Origin: an uncultured Selenomonadaceae bacterium
Lineage (GTDB): Bacteria; Bacillota; Negativicutes; Selenomonadales; Selenomonadaceae
Direction: 5' to 3'
DNA: 6,784 nucleotides
Assembly (NCBI GenBank): GCA_905236325.1
Contig: CAJOPJ010000073.1
Span: forward strand, 1 to 6,784
Positions 6,500 through 6,784 of this stretch are shown here, piece after piece; within the stretch, counting starts at the first letter, position 1; each line of letters begins with the position of its first letter. The notes beneath the pieces were generated by a model. It made no database searches, was not told where the DNA came from, and saw only the letters and a program-made list of their open reading frames with translations. The position numbers and the translations under genes are program-made.

Positions 6500-6575
6500 G
6501 CGGACATAGCTCATCTGGTAGAGCGCAACCTTGCCAAGGTTGAGGTAGCGAGTTCGAGCCTCGTTGTCCGCTCCA
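6500..6575 (+). tRNA. tRNA-Gly (anticodon GCC), first copy
   Basis: Complete 76-base cloverleaf with encoded CCA (6573-6575). The acceptor stem GCGGACA (6500-6506) pairs fully with TGTCCGC (6565-6571), and the discriminator is U (6572), as usual for bacterial tRNA-Gly. The D arm GCTC/GAGC (6509-6512, 6521-6524) keeps the GG of the D loop. The anticodon stem CAACC/GGTTG (6526-6530, 6538-6542) holds loop TTGCCAA with anticodon GCC at 6533-6535. The T arm GCGAG/CTCGT surrounds TTCGAGC. It reads GGC and GGU codons. Confidence 0.97.
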
Positions 6576-6578
6576 AAC

Positions 6579-6653
6579 GCGGAAGTAGCTCAGTGGTAGA
6601 GCATCACCTTGCCAAGGTGGGGGTCGCGAGTTCGAGCCTCGTTTTCCGCTCCA
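6579..6653 (+). tRNA. tRNA-Gly (anticodon GCC), second, non-identical copy
   Basis: Complete 75-base cloverleaf with encoded CCA (6651-6653), three bases after the first copy. Acceptor stem GCGGAAG (6579-6585) pairs with TTTCCGC (6643-6649), including one G-U pair, and the discriminator is U. Anticodon stem TCACC/GGTGG (6604-6608, 6616-6620) carries loop TTGCCAA with GCC at 6611-6613. It shares the T arm with the first copy but differs in the acceptor stem, D loop (one base shorter), anticodon stem and variable loop. D-loop GG and TTCGAGC are intact, so it should work in translation. Confidence 0.97.
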
Positions 6654-6701
6654 AGTGACAAATTTTTCTAAGTCTTGAAATCCAAATTCCGACAGGCAAA
6701 T

Positions 6702-6778
6702 GGACCTATAGCTCAGTTGGTTAGAGCAACCGGCTCATAACCGGTCGGTCCTTGGTTCAAGTCCAAGTGGGTCCACCA
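6702..6778 (+). tRNA. tRNA with CAT anticodon, probably tRNA-Ile2 (lysidine type) rather than elongator Met
   Basis: Complete 77-base cloverleaf with encoded CCA (6776-6778). Acceptor GGACCTA (6702-6708) pairs with TGGGTCC (6768-6774), discriminator A. Anticodon stem ACCGG/CCGGT (6729-6733, 6741-6745) with loop CTCATAA, anticodon CAT at 6736-6738; T arm CTTGG/CCAAG. It is not the initiator: the first acceptor pair is G-C and the anticodon stem lacks the three G-C pairs typical of fMet. C4-G69 and C5-G68 in the acceptor stem match the known TilS recognition pattern of tRNA-Ile2, and the overall sequence resembles the Bacillus Ile2 tRNA. Software based on anticodon alone would call it Met. It lies 48 bases after tRNA-Gly 2 with no promoter or terminator that I can see between them, so it is probably co-transcribed. 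Confidence 0.9.
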
Positions 6779-6784
6779 TTTAGG

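Noticed and set aside
6298..6658. Plus-strand open frames across the tRNA-Gly genes (6298-6543 and 6407-6658)
   Set aside because: They are translations of promoter and tRNA sequence; the repeated SSSLV-like peptides reflect the shared T arms of the two tRNAs.
6654..6701. Separate promoter for the third tRNA
   Set aside because: A TTGAAA at about 6675 resembles a -35 box, but no -10 sequence follows at a suitable distance before the tRNA begins.
1..6784. Mobile element, CRISPR array, phage or toxin-antitoxin system
   Set aside because: No transposase, integrase, spaced direct repeats or small gene pair is visible; every stretch over 300 bases is covered by a housekeeping gene.

Overview
The window looks like an ordinary housekeeping stretch from a low-to-moderate GC bacterium, most likely an anaerobic member of the Bacillota. 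Clues are strong GGAGG ribosome binding sites, TTG start codons, tRNA genes that encode their own CCA end, a Bacillus/Clostridium-type purF with a propeptide and Fe-S cysteines, a lipoprotein-type GH3 hexosaminidase, and a PaaK-type ligase next to a tandem-ACT protein. Negativicutes or Clostridia would fit, but the lineage is inference only.

Layout. Positions 1-757 (+) hold the C-terminal part of a phenylacetate-CoA ligase that enters from the left edge. A 113-base gap with a small inverted repeat follows, then a 141-residue tandem ACT-domain protein (871-1296, +). A hairpin with U-runs on both strands (1310-1335) separates these from a convergent block. That block is a compact five-gene run on the minus strand, read from right to left: purF (6350-4926), a nitroreductase (4912-4391), a YraN-family nuclease-like protein (4389-4015), comM/yifB (3998-2463) and a lipoprotein NagZ-like GH3 glycosidase (2457-1351). 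Gaps between these genes are 1 to 16 bases. Two of the five starts are TTG codons supported by Shine-Dalgarno sequences. Right of purF, an AT-rich divergent promoter region (about 6363-6475) carries two exact TTGACA-N17-TATAAT promoters back to back, one for the purF run and one for a tRNA cluster. The cluster has two different tRNA-Gly(GCC) genes (6500-6575, 6579-6653) and one CAT-anticodon tRNA (6702-6778), more likely the lysidine-type Ile2 tRNA than elongator Met.

How the genes work together. The left pair fits aryl-CoA formation during anaerobic aromatic amino acid breakdown, with the ACT protein as a possible amino-acid sensor. The minus-strand run mixes the first committed step of purine synthesis (PurF), a flavin reductase, DNA-processing proteins (YraN, ComM) and cell-wall recycling (NagZ). 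These share a transcript but no obvious pathway. I see no mobile element, CRISPR array, phage gene or toxin-antitoxin pair, and nothing that convincingly looks like an undescribed system. The most notable structure is the divergent pair of perfect-consensus promoters.
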